Origin: an uncultured Collinsella sp.
GTDB taxonomy: Bacteria; Actinomycetota; Coriobacteriia; Coriobacteriales; Coriobacteriaceae
Reading direction: 5' to 3'
Assembly: GCA_900554985.1 (NCBI GenBank)
Contig: USJQ01000043.1
Location: 1-7,940, forward strand
DNA length: 7,940 nucleotides
Shown piece by piece: positions 1-6,495 of the stretch. The notes below the pieces were generated by a model, which saw only the letters and a program-made list of their open reading frames with translations, was not told the origin of the DNA and ran no database searches. How positions within the stretch are numbered: the first letter of the stretch is position 1; every line of letters begins with the position of its first letter. A program made the translations under genes and the position numbers.

Positions 1-102
1 CGAGGTTCCCGGACCATGACCACCTGGCCTCGTACCGCGGCATAGCCCCAAGGGTGAGGAGCTTCGGCACGTCGATCAGGGCGCCCGCACAGCGTCGGCC
101 GG

Positions 103-126
103 TCCGCCGTTCGGCAGAACGGCGGA
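103..126 (-). terminator. Perfect hairpin just past the livF stop (candidate 3' end)
   Basis: A perfect inverted repeat pairs 103-112 with 117-126 around a 4-nt loop (113-116). It begins 6 nt beyond the livF stop codon. Its position fits the 3' end of the liv transcript. However, no T-tract follows it on the minus strand (the next bases are CCGGCC), so it is not a canonical intrinsic terminator. It could instead protect the mRNA 3' end or assist factor-dependent termination. The rest of 1-131 shows no gene I can support on either strand. Confidence 0.35.
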
Positions 127-131
127 AGTCC

Positions 132-845
132 CTAGCCGCCCAGATATGCCTTGCGAACGTTATCGTCGTGGAGCAGCTCTTGGCCGCTGCCGGTCATGGT
201 GATCTTGCCGGTCTCGAGCACATAGCCGCGTGTGGCGATGGAAAGCGCCATCTGTGCGTTTTGCTCGACCAGGAGCACCGTGGTCCCGGCCTTATGCAGG
301 TCCTCGACGATCTGGAAGATCTGCTCAATCAGAATCGGTGCCAAGCCCATAGAGGGCTCATCGAGCATGAGCAGCTTAGGGTTACTCATAAGAGCGCGGC
401 CCATAACGAGCATCTGCTGCTCGCCGCCCGAAAGGGTACCGGCGACCTGGCGACGGCGTTCCTTCAGGCGCGGGAACTGCTCGTAGACGCGCTCAAGGCC
501 CGGAGCCACCGTTGACTTGGGCTGCGTATAGGCGCCCATTTCCAGGTTCTCCTCGACCGTCATCTGCAAAAAGGCGCGACGACCCTCGGGAACCTGAGCC
601 AGACCCTTACCAACCAGCTTGTCGGCGGGCGTATGGGTAATGTCCTCGCCCATAAACTTGATGGAGCCGGTCTTAGAGCGTAGCAGGCCCGAGACGGTCT
701 TGAGCGTCGTGGACTTACCGGCACTGTTCGCGCCGATCAGAGCCACGATCTCGCCCTCGTTAACGTTAAAGGAGATGTCCTTGATGGCGTGGATGGCGCC
801 GTACCAGACGTTGATGTTGTAGACGGAAAGCATCGGCTCTGCCAT
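132..845 (-). CDS. livF: LivF: branched-chain amino acid ABC transporter, ATP-binding subunit
   Basis: Cytoplasmic ATPase of a HAAT-family importer, 237 aa, the usual LivF length. It should pair with LivG on the LivH/LivM channel to drive amino acid uptake. Motifs in order: Walker A GANSAGKST (38-46), Q-loop Q84 in AQVPEGR, ABC signature LSGGEQQ (138-144), Walker B LLMLDEP (158-164) with the catalytic Glu, and D-loop SMGLAP. The switch region reads LLVEQNA, with Gln where most ABC ATPases have His; this is normal for LivF and helps separate it from LivG. One oddity is the fourth Walker A residue, Ser41, where LivF and most ABC proteins have Gly (GANGAGK). The ATG at 845 directly follows the livG TAA (846-848), with no gap. 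A strong AAGGGGGAG site (852-860) lies inside the livG end, so translational coupling is likely. It is the last gene of the cluster. Confidence 0.95.
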   Translation of the reverse strand: MAEPMLSVYNINVWYGAIHAIKDISFNVNEGEIVALIGANSAGKSTTLKTVSGLLRSKTGSIKFMGEDITHTPADKLVGKGLAQVPEGRRAFLQMTVEENLEMGAYTQPKSTVAPGLERVYEQFPRLKERRRQVAGTLSGGEQQMLVMGRALMSNPKLLMLDEPSMGLAPILIEQIFQIVEDLHKAGTTVLLVEQNAQMALSIATRGYVLETGKITMTGSGQELLHDDNVRKAYLGG

Positions 846-1706
846 TTAGTTCTCCCCCTTATCCTGCTTACCCAGATACGCCTCGATAACGGCGTCGTTG
901 TTCTGGATTTCCTCTGCCGTGCCCTTGGCGATGACCTTACCAAAGTTGAGCACGCAGATGCCCTCGCAGATGTTCATAACGAGCGACATATCATGCTCGA
1001 TAAGCATGATGGCGATGCCGAAGGTGTCGCGGATCTTAACGATGTTCGCCATGAGCTCCGCGGTCTCGGACGGGTTCATGCCGGCGGCAGGCTCGTCGAG
1101 CAACAGCAGCTTGGGGTTGGTGGCAAGCGCGCGGACGATCTCCAGACGACGCTGAGCGCCGTAAGGCAGCGAGCCGGCCTGTTCATTTGCCAGGTGCTCC
1201 ATGTCAAAAATGGACAGCAGCTCCATGGCACGCTCGTGGGCGGCCTTCTCGTGCTTCCAATACGTCGGCAGGCGCAGCACGCCCTCAAAGCCGGAGTAGC
1301 GCTCCTGATTGTGCAGACCGACCTTGACGTTATCCTCCACCGTCATGGTGTTGAACAGGCGAATGTTCTGGAATGTACGGGCAATACCCATGCGGTTGAC
1401 CTGATAGACCGACTTGCCCGAGGTGTCCTCACCATCGAGCAGGATAGTACCGTGCGTGGGCTGGTACACCTTGGTCAGCAGGTTGAAGACGGTGGTCTTA
1501 CCGGCACCGTTGGGACCGATCAGACCGGCGATCTCGGTCTTACCGATGGTCAGGCTAAAGTCGTCGACCGCCTTGAGGCCGCCAAATTCAATGCCCAAGT
1601 GGATGCACTCGAGCGCCGGGCGCTGGCCCAGGTCGCGGTCGGGAACGATGGCGCCAGAAGGATACGGGACCATCTTGCCCTTGTTGAACTCAAACTTACT
1701 GGGCAT
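846..1706 (-). CDS. livG: LivG: branched-chain amino acid ABC transporter, ATP-binding subunit
   Basis: Second ATPase of the importer, 286 aa from the chosen ATG. Walker A GPNGAGKTT (64-72), Q-loop Q113 in TFQNIRLF, signature PYGAQRRLEI (181-190), Walker B LLLLDEPAAG (200-209), and a true H-loop His in IEHD (236-239). TFQNIRLF, QRRLEI and PAAGMNP are LivG hallmarks. I chose the ATG at 1706 because AAGGAGG (1716-1722) sits 9 nt upstream; a further in-frame ATG at 1733 has no such support. The start overlaps the last 11 nt of livM, suggesting coupled translation. The first ~30 residues, before the usual ALECIHLGIEFGGLKAV start of the domain, form an extra polar N-terminal extension; common LivG proteins begin almost at this point. 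A later Met12 is an alternative start, but it has a poorer site. Confidence 0.95.
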   Translation of the reverse strand: MPSKFEFNKGKMVPYPSGAIVPDRDLGQRPALECIHLGIEFGGLKAVDDFSLTIGKTEIAGLIGPNGAGKTTVFNLLTKVYQPTHGTILLDGEDTSGKSVYQVNRMGIARTFQNIRLFNTMTVEDNVKVGLHNQERYSGFEGVLRLPTYWKHEKAAHERAMELLSIFDMEHLANEQAGSLPYGAQRRLEIVRALATNPKLLLLDEPAAGMNPSETAELMANIVKIRDTFGIAIMLIEHDMSLVMNICEGICVLNFGKVIAKGTAEEIQNNDAVIEAYLGKQDKGEN

Positions 1707-2775
1707 CGGCTGCCACCTCCTTCTTGGAAGCAAAGCGGTCCTTAATGCGTGCGAAGAACGACTTGAGCTGCGGGTTGTTGGTAAAGATCATGACCAGGAT
1801 CAGCACGATGGCGTAGATGAGCATGCGGTAGTCCGAGAACTGACGGAGCAGCTCGGGAAGCACCGTGAGCAACGCCGCCGCGATGACGGAGCCGCGCATA
1901 TTGCCCAGACCGCCAAGGACCACGAACACCAGGATGAGGATGGACGTGGTGAAGTCGAACTTGGTGGCGGAGAGCTGCGAGAAGTTACCGCCGAAGAGAG
2001 CTCCGGCAGCACCGGCAAGGGCAGCGGAAACCACGAAGGCGATCATGCGGTACTCGGTGACGGAGATGCCTACGGACTCGGCTGCAATCTTGTTATCGCG
2101 CACGGCCATAATGGCACGGCCGGTACGGCTGCGAACCAGGTTGAGTACGATCACGAGTGCGACCATGACCAGGATGGCACCGGCGAGGAAGGTCGAGTAC
2201 GTCGACACGCCCGAGGCGCCCTGGGCGCCCTTGATGATGGCGGTGCCGTCCTCGAGCAGGTGCAGGTCGTCGATCGTGGAGTTGCCCGTGATGTTAAAGA
2301 TCACGTGCAGACCGCGGGAGTCGACGCCCACAATGAGGCAGGTGACGATCTCTTTGATGATCTCGCCAAAAGCCAGGGTCACGATGGCCAGATAGTCGCC
2401 GCTCAGACGCAGGACCGGGATACCGATCAAGAAGCCCAAGATGGCAGCGGCGATAGCGCCGACCACGATGCTGATGATCAGGCGCATCGGATCGGACGGG
2501 ACGGCGCTCTCCAGCGCGACCGCGGTGACGATGCCCGTGTAGGCACCGACGCTCATAAAGCCCGCGTGGCCCAGCGACAAGTCGCCCGCGATGCCGACGA
2601 CGAGGTTGAGGGAGATGGCCATGACGATGTAGGCCGTAATGGGAACCAGCTGACCGGCGATCATGCGCGGGATCATGTGGTTAGACTGCATAAAGAACAC
2701 GATGGCAAATGCCACGATGCACATGGCGTACGTAACAAAGTCGTGACGCGTCTGCTTGTCTTTAAGAAACTTCAT
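1696..2775 (-). CDS. livM: LivM: branched-chain amino acid ABC transporter, permease
   Basis: Integral membrane permease, 359 aa, strongly hydrophobic with roughly ten predicted membrane segments. Family marks include LSLGHAGFMSVGAY (67-80), LRLSGDYLAIVTLAFGEI (122-139), the cytoplasmic ATPase-contact loop RAIMAVRDNKIAAESVGI (220-237) and VLGGLGNMRGS (286-296). It would form half of the channel with LivH. I prefer the ATG at 2775, which has AGGTGA (2781-2786) 5 nt upstream. A GTG at 2784, immediately after the livH TAG, would add only three residues and cannot be excluded. The gene starts 9 nt after livH ends, and its last 11 nt overlap the start of livG. A basic C-terminal tail (FFARIKDRFASKKE) ends in the cytoplasm. 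A soluble stretch at about 150-195 is probably an external loop. Confidence 0.95.
   Translation of the reverse strand: MKFLKDKQTRHDFVTYAMCIVAFAIVFFMQSNHMIPRMIAGQLVPITAYIVMAISLNLVVGIAGDLSLGHAGFMSVGAYTGIVTAVALESAVPSDPMRLIISIVVGAIAAAILGFLIGIPVLRLSGDYLAIVTLAFGEIIKEIVTCLIVGVDSRGLHVIFNITGNSTIDDLHLLEDGTAIIKGAQGASGVSTYSTFLAGAILVMVALVIVLNLVRSRTGRAIMAVRDNKIAAESVGISVTEYRMIAFVVSAALAGAAGALFGGNFSQLSATKFDFTTSILILVFVVLGGLGNMRGSVIAAALLTVLPELLRQFSDYRMLIYAIVLILVMIFTNNPQLKSFFARIKDRFASKKEVAADAQ
1716..1722 (-). promoter_or_regulatory. Ribosome binding site that fixes the livG start
   Basis: AAGGAGG on the minus strand lies inside the 3' end of livM, 9 nt upstream of the ATG at 1706. It is close to the ideal Shine-Dalgarno sequence. 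It lies upstream of the 1706 start and downstream of the 1733 one, so it supports the shorter LivG. Confidence 0.7.
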
Positions 2776-2784
2776 AACGCTCAC

Positions 2785-3666
2785 CTACACCTTCTCGGGG
2801 ACGTACTTGCCCAAGAGGCCGGCAGGCTTGACGAGCAGGACGATGATCAAAACACCAAAGACGATGGAGTTGGCAAGGCTCGTGGAAATGTAAGCCTGCG
2901 CCATCGCCTCGATGATGCCGATGAGAATGCCGCCGACAAAGGCACCGGGGATGGAGCCGATGCCGCCGAAAACGGCAGCGTCGAAGGCCTTGATGCCAGG
3001 CATGGCGCCCGTGGTGGGCTGCAGGACCGGCGAGTAGGAGCACAGGAGCACACCGGCGATGGCGGCAAGGGCGGAGCCGATGGCAAACGTCATCGAAATA
3101 GTGCGGTTGACGTTGATGCCCATGAGCTGAGCGGCGGCCTTGTCCTCGGACACGGCGCGCATGGCTTTGCCCATCTTGGTCTTACCTGTAAAGAACATCA
3201 GGCCGGCCATGATAACCAGGCAGGCGACGATGGTGACGAGCGAGACTGCGCTTACATTGAACTTGGCCAAGAACTCCGGCACCTGGAAGGTGACGAGCGA
3301 AGTGAAGTTCTTGGGCGTGGCGCCCCACAGAAGCTGCGCGGCATTCTGCAGGAAGTAGGACACGCCGATGGCCGTGATCAGAACGGCCAGCGGGCCCGCC
3401 TGACGCAGCGGCTTGTATGCCAGACCCTCGATGAGAACACCGAGAACGGTACAGACCACACAAGAGAGAATTACAGATGCCCAGCCCGGGAGGCCGAGAT
3501 ACGACGTGGCGCAGAACGAGACATAGGCACCGACCATGATGACGTCGCCGTGAGCGAAGTTCAGCATCTTGGCGATACCGTAGACCATGGTGTAGCCCAA
3601 CGCGATGATGGCGTAGACGCTGCCCATGGACAGGCCGTTGACCAGGTATTGGATAAAGACCGTCAT
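2785..3666 (-). CDS. livH: LivH: branched-chain amino acid ABC transporter, permease
   Basis: Integral membrane permease, 293 aa, the normal LivH length and very hydrophobic with about eight membrane segments. Diagnostic segments: QYLVNGLSMGSVYAIIALGY at the N-terminus, the LNFAHGDVIMVGAY block (35-48), the ATPase-contact loop RAVSEDKAAAQLMGINVNRT (170-189), FGGIGSIPGAFVGG (233-246) and the C-terminal VKPAGLLGK (279-287). It should pair with LivM to form the channel. I start it at the ATG at 3666, with AAAGGGGG (3676-3683) 9 nt upstream. The in-frame ATG at 3675 touches this site and is too close. The frame stays open upstream to 3759, but that stretch includes the intergenic hairpins and is not family-like. 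It is the first of the tightly packed permease/ATPase genes, following livK across a 139-bp gap. Confidence 0.95.
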   Translation of the reverse strand: MTVFIQYLVNGLSMGSVYAIIALGYTMVYGIAKMLNFAHGDVIMVGAYVSFCATSYLGLPGWASVILSCVVCTVLGVLIEGLAYKPLRQAGPLAVLITAIGVSYFLQNAAQLLWGATPKNFTSLVTFQVPEFLAKFNVSAVSLVTIVACLVIMAGLMFFTGKTKMGKAMRAVSEDKAAAQLMGINVNRTISMTFAIGSALAAIAGVLLCSYSPVLQPTTGAMPGIKAFDAAVFGGIGSIPGAFVGGILIGIIEAMAQAYISTSLANSIVFGVLIIVLLVKPAGLLGKYVPEKV

Positions 3667-3675
3667 GTTCCACAT

Positions 3676-3683
3676 CCCCCTTT
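3676..3683 (-). promoter_or_regulatory. Ribosome binding site that fixes the livH start
   Basis: AAAGGGGG on the minus strand lies 9 nt before the ATG at 3666 and directly abuts the alternative ATG at 3675. The spacing therefore favours the MTVFIQ start over MWNMTVFIQ. Confidence 0.65.
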
Positions 3684-3712
3684 CGAATAGGTTTCCAGTT
3701 GATGTATGAAAC

Positions 3713-3732
3713 AGGGACGTTACATCGTCCCT
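3713..3732 (-). promoter_or_regulatory. Second stem-loop in the livK-livH gap
   Basis: A perfect 7-bp stem (AGGGACG/CGTCCCT) pairs 3726-3732 with 3713-3719 around a 6-nt loop. On the minus strand it is followed by GTTTCAT, a weak T-rich stretch. It lies about 30 nt upstream of the livH ribosome binding site. Together with the larger hairpin on its livK side it may form a processing or partial-termination element. Confidence 0.4.
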
Positions 3733-3742
3733 AGATACCAAG

Positions 3743-3774
3743 CAAGCAGGGAAGGCCAAAACCTCCCCTGCTTG
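3743..3774 (-). promoter_or_regulatory. Large stem-loop between livK and livH (attenuator or mRNA-stability element)
   Basis: Arms 3743-3755 and 3762-3774 form a 13-bp stem around a 6-nt loop (TTTTGG on the minus strand). Twelve pairs are Watson-Crick. The thirteenth (3752/3765) is G-U in a minus-strand RNA but A-C on the plus strand, so the element fits the liv transcript. No T-tract follows, so complete intrinsic termination is unlikely. In binding-protein operons such hairpins often protect the upstream mRNA or let only part of the transcription pass. This raises receptor level over permease level. That role here is inference. Confidence 0.5.
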
Positions 3775-3805
3775 GGATCAAAACCGCTCTATGTAAGGCG
3801 GCCTA

Positions 3806-4993
3806 TTAGGCCTGTACGTACTTGCCGTCGGTGATGACGTACGCCGTGGGCTCCTTCTGGACCTGGCCCTTATCGTTCCAGGTGAGCTTGCCGGTCAGAC
3901 CGTCAACGGTAATCTTGAGCATAGCCTTGGGCAGCTTCTCGGCGACCTCGGTCGGGTCGGCGTCGACACCAAGACCGGCCTCCTTGAGGGCCTCGGCCAC
4001 CGCGTGCACGCCGTCGTAGGCGTCAGCGGCAAACTGGTCGGGGGTATCGCCGTACTTATCCTTGTAAGCGTTGACGAAGTCGGCGTTCTTCTCGTCGTCG
4101 GCGGAGAACGGGGTCATGAGCAGCAGACCCTCGGCAAGAGAGGTGTCGAAGCCCTCAACGCCCAGGATGCCGTCCATGCCGTCGCAGCCCATCATCTTGA
4201 CGTCGTAGCCCATGTCCATGGCGTTCTTGAGCAGGACGGACGCCGGCGTGTAGTAGATCGGCGCAAAGATCATGGTGGCGCCGGCCTGCTTGGCCTTGGT
4301 CAGCTGGTTGGTAAAGCTCGTGGCGGAGTCGTCCTTAAAGGTCTCCTCGTCAACAACCTCGAGCTTGGACTCAGCGGCCTGGGCCTTAAAGGAATCCGCG
4401 ATGCCCGAAGAATAGGCGTCGCCGGAGTTATAGAACAGCACGAACTTCTCGTCCGCATACTTCTGCGCCAGGAACTTGGCAGCGTTGACACCCTGGTTGG
4501 GGTCGGTGAAGCAAACCTGGAAGACGCAATCCTTGCCGTCGGTGACGTCCTCGGAGGACGCGGACGGGGTGATCATGAATGTCTTGGGGTCGTTACCGCA
4601 CTCGGCGGCAACGGCAACCGACGCACCCGTGGTGGTCGGACCGACGAGGGCCTGCATGCCCCAGTCGAGCAGGGTGTTGAAGGCGTTGACGGCCTTCTCG
4701 CCATCGGCCTGGTCATCCTCGGCCTTGCTGGCAAGCGGCAGCTCCTTGGTCGAGAAATCCTTGCAGCCAAGCTCGACACCCTGGGTAACGGACTTGCCGT
4801 AGGACGCGTTGGCGCCGGTCAGCGGGCCGATAGTGCCGATCTTAAACGAAGCGTCGCTCGAAGCGGAACCGCTGTCGCCGCCGTTGGAGGAGCAGCCAGC
4901 TAGAATGGACATCGCCCCCAGACCTGCTGCGCTCGCGATAACGCTCCTGCGATTCATAACAGGGTTCAATGACTTACCGGTGAGGCTCGACAT
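3806..4993 (-). CDS. livK: LivK-type branched-chain amino acid-binding lipoprotein (second receptor)
   Basis: Extracellular receptor of the importer, 395 aa, a periplasmic-binding-protein type I fold (Peripla_BP_6/LivJ-LivK family). The N-terminus carries a twin-arginine pair in MNRRSVIASA (13-22), a hydrophobic core and the lipobox LAGC with Cys34. After a Gly/Ser-rich linker, the domain opens with FKIGTIGPLTG (50-60). ALVGPTTTGASVAV, ITPSASSEDV and FYNSGDAYSSG match conserved ligand-cleft and hinge regions of the family. By hand count it is about 80% identical over ~158 residues to the neighbouring receptor at 5265-6431, so the two are tandem paralogues. The ATG at 4993 has AGGAGA (4999-5004) 5 nt upstream. 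The internal Met13 is a shorter alternative that keeps the whole signal peptide. A 139-bp gap with two stem-loops separates it from livH. Substrate is inferred from the operon. Confidence 0.93.
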   Translation of the reverse strand: MSSLTGKSLNPVMNRRSVIASAAGLGAMSILAGCSSNGGDSGSASSDASFKIGTIGPLTGANASYGKSVTQGVELGCKDFSTKELPLASKAEDDQADGEKAVNAFNTLLDWGMQALVGPTTTGASVAVAAECGNDPKTFMITPSASSEDVTDGKDCVFQVCFTDPNQGVNAAKFLAQKYADEKFVLFYNSGDAYSSGIADSFKAQAAESKLEVVDEETFKDDSATSFTNQLTKAKQAGATMIFAPIYYTPASVLLKNAMDMGYDVKMMGCDGMDGILGVEGFDTSLAEGLLLMTPFSADDEKNADFVNAYKDKYGDTPDQFAADAYDGVHAVAEALKEAGLGVDADPTEVAEKLPKAMLKITVDGLTGKLTWNDKGQVQKEPTAYVITDGKYVQA

Positions 4994-5014
4994 GCGGCTC
5001 TCCTCTCAAATCTC

Positions 5015-5035
5015 GTCGGGTTTTGGTTACCCGAC
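5015..5035 (-). promoter_or_regulatory. Leader stem-loop upstream of the second livK
   Basis: A perfect 7-bp inverted repeat (5015-5021 GTCGGGT with 5029-5035 ACCCGAC) encloses a 7-nt loop. It lies about 10 nt before the livK ribosome binding site. No T-tract follows, so it is more likely to affect mRNA stability or ribosome access than to terminate transcription. Confidence 0.4.
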
Positions 5036-5046
5036 AGGCCATCCTT

Positions 5047-5060
5047 CGCCGTGTTCGGCG
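5047..5060 (-). promoter_or_regulatory. Short GC stem-loop in the livK leader
   Basis: CGCCG (5047-5051) and CGGCG (5056-5060) form a 5-bp GC stem around a 4-nt loop. It lies just upstream of the 5015-5035 hairpin on the minus-strand transcript. It is short and could be chance in a GC-rich genome; the value is in its pairing with the next hairpin. Confidence 0.25.
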
Positions 5061-5090
5061 TTCGCAAAATAGTAGACGCTTTAGTTAGGA

Positions 5091-5210
5091 AAAGTGGCGA
5101 TTATTTCAACTTTTCTTTGGATTTGTTCATTTATCCATGTTTCTGCGTATTTCTATTATTTTATGCAGTAATGCCACTTTATTATGTAAAAGTAATGTTT
5201 CCATTCTGTT
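5091..5210. other. AT-rich intergenic island between the two receptor genes
   Basis: GC is about 28% by direct count over these 120 bases, against roughly 60% in the flanking genes. No credible gene lies here. An 8-bp inverted repeat AAAGTGGC/GCCACTTT (5091-5098 and 5173-5180) brackets the stretch, and AGTAATG occurs twice (5167-5173, 5191-5197), 24 bp apart. This composition is typical of a promoter or regulator-binding region. It suggests the downstream livK has its own transcription start in addition to any read-through from the first receptor gene. Confidence 0.55.
5100..5129 (-). promoter_or_regulatory. Candidate promoter for the second livK
   Basis: On the minus strand, TGAACA (5124-5129, 4 of 6 to TTGACA) and AATAAT (5100-5105, 5 of 6 to TATAAT) are separated by 18 bp. 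Transcription would begin near 5093 and give a leader of about 100 nt that includes both leader hairpins. The surrounding AT-rich sequence offers several weaker combinations, so the exact boxes are uncertain. Confidence 0.28.
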
Positions 5211-5264
5211 ACAAGCGTCCCTGCCCTGAATAATACAGCCTCACCGGTCGCGTTTTATGCGCAC

Positions 5265-6431
5265 TTAGGCAGCGATGTACTTGCCGTCCTGAATCACATA
5301 GGCCGTAGCAGGCTTTTCGACTTGGCCCTCGTCGTTCCACGTGAGCTCGCCCGTCAGGCCCTCGATCTTGATTTTACGCATGGCCTTGGCGAGGTCGCCG
5401 GCAATGTCGGCGCCGTCGGCCGTAATATCGATGTCTGCCTTATCGATAGCCTCGACAATCGCATGGACGCAGTCATAGGCATCGGCGGCAAACTGGTTGG
5501 GCGTCTCGTCGTAGGCGTCCTTATATGCCTTGACGAAGTCGGCGTTCTTCTCATCGTCGGCAGAGAACGGGGTCATGAGCAGCACACCCTCGGCAAGGGA
5601 GGTGTCGAAGCCCTCAACGGAGAGCAGGCCGTCCATGCCGTCGGTACCCATGAGGGTCATGTCGTATCCCATGTCCTTGGCATTCTTGAGCAAAACGGAC
5701 GCCGGCGTGTAGTAGATCGGCGCAAAGATGAGCGTGGCGCCGGCCTCCTTGGCCTTGGTGAGCTGGTTGGTAAAGCTCGTGGAGGAGTCGTCCTTAAAGG
5801 TCTCGGTATCGACGATATCAAGTTTGGACTCCTTGGCCTGCTCGGCAAAGGCATCGGCAACACCCGAGCTGTACGTATCGCCGGAGTTGTAGAACAGGGC
5901 GATCTTGGCGTCTGCATACTTCTCGGCCAAAAACTTGGCAGCACTCGCGCCCATGGTGGGGTCGGTAAAGCAAACCTGGAAAACCGTGGTCTTGTCCTTG
6001 GTGACGTCGAGGGACGAAGCAGAGGGCGTGACCATGAGCATATCGTCGGCGATCTCGCCCGAGACAGCGACGGCGGCACCAGTCGTGACGGGGCCGACGA
6101 GCGCCTGCATGCCCCAGTCGCACAGGGTATTGAAAGCGTTGATAGCCTTCTCGCCGTCGGCGACGTCATCCTCGGACTTAAGCGAGAGTTTGAGGTCCTT
6201 GGTCGAGAAATCCTTGGCGGCAAGCTTGGCACCCTTCTCGGCCGAAACGCCATAGGTTGCCGCGGCGCCGGTCAGAGGGCCGATGACACCGATCTTGAAG
6301 GTCTTGCCGTCATCGGCGGTGCCGCCGTCCGAGCCACCCGACGAGCAACCAGCGAGTGCGGCGGTGCTGCCGAGCGCCGCAGCGCCGGCGAGAAAGTTCC
6401 TACGGCTGAGCGTGCTGTTGATGTTGAACAT
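5265..6431 (-). CDS. livK: LivK-type branched-chain amino acid-binding lipoprotein (first receptor)
   Basis: First gene of the cluster, a 388-aa extracellular receptor of the same family as its neighbour at 3806-4993. The signal peptide has a strong Tat-like motif SRRNFLAG (9-16), a hydrophobic core and lipobox LAGC with Cys29, so the mature protein is predicted to be lipid-anchored outside the membrane. A Gly/Ser/Asp linker leads to FKIGVIGPLTG (45-55). VTPSASSLDV (134-143) and FYNSGDTYSSG (180-190) correspond to ligand-cleft and hinge regions. The ATG at 6431 has AGGGGG (6437-6442) 5 nt upstream. The gene is divergent from hom and 271 bp upstream of the second receptor, with no clear terminator in between. 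Two receptors on one permease suggest split specificity, as with LivJ and LivK in E. coli. The actual ligands cannot be read from sequence. Confidence 0.93.
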   Translation of the reverse strand: MFNINSTLSRRNFLAGAAALGSTAALAGCSSGGSDGGTADDGKTFKIGVIGPLTGAAATYGVSAEKGAKLAAKDFSTKDLKLSLKSEDDVADGEKAINAFNTLCDWGMQALVGPVTTGAAVAVSGEIADDMLMVTPSASSLDVTKDKTTVFQVCFTDPTMGASAAKFLAEKYADAKIALFYNSGDTYSSGVADAFAEQAKESKLDIVDTETFKDDSSTSFTNQLTKAKEAGATLIFAPIYYTPASVLLKNAKDMGYDMTLMGTDGMDGLLSVEGFDTSLAEGVLLMTPFSADDEKNADFVKAYKDAYDETPNQFAADAYDCVHAIVEAIDKADIDITADGADIAGDLAKAMRKIKIEGLTGELTWNDEGQVEKPATAYVIQDGKYIAA

Positions 6432-6450
6432 GGTGTCCCCCTTTTTCGCT

Positions 6451-6465
6451 GGCCGCGGTGCGGCC
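6451..6465 (-). promoter_or_regulatory. GC-rich leader hairpin upstream of the first livK
   Basis: GGCCGC (6451-6456) and GCGGCC (6460-6465) form a perfect 6-bp GC stem around a 3-nt loop. It sits about 8 nt before the A/G-rich ribosome binding region of the first receptor gene. It may modulate translation or mRNA stability. No T-tract follows. The rest of this leader shows no confident -35/-10 pair on the minus strand. Confidence 0.35.
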
Positions 6466-6495
6466 GTCTTGCGGTACAGGGCAAACCTTATGGCG

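Noticed and set aside
1..100. Possible structured RNA or gene end at the left edge (minus strand contains GGTCATGGTCCGGGAA, faintly like an SRP RNA core)
   Set aside because: The match to the SRP consensus GGTCAGGTCCGGAAGGAAGCAG breaks down after a few bases and no flanking helix fits. Too little sequence remains before the edge to support a gene.
1414..3690. A 758-codon plus-strand open frame antisense to livG, livM and livH
   Set aside because: It is a shadow of the GC-rich third codon positions of the liv genes. Its product is rich in His, Asp and Gly with low complexity, and the minus-strand genes fully account for the region.
5051..5233. A 60-codon plus-strand frame in the AT-rich island, encoding a hydrophobic Phe/Tyr-rich peptide
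   Set aside because: It starts with GTG and has no ribosome binding site. The hydrophobicity follows from T-rich sequence, and the island is better explained as a promoter region for the minus-strand livK.
4994..5264. T-box or other amino acid riboswitch ahead of the second livK
   Set aside because: I see no T-box antiterminator consensus (AGGGTGGAACCGCG-like), no specifier loop and no terminator with a T-tract. Only simple stem-loops are present.
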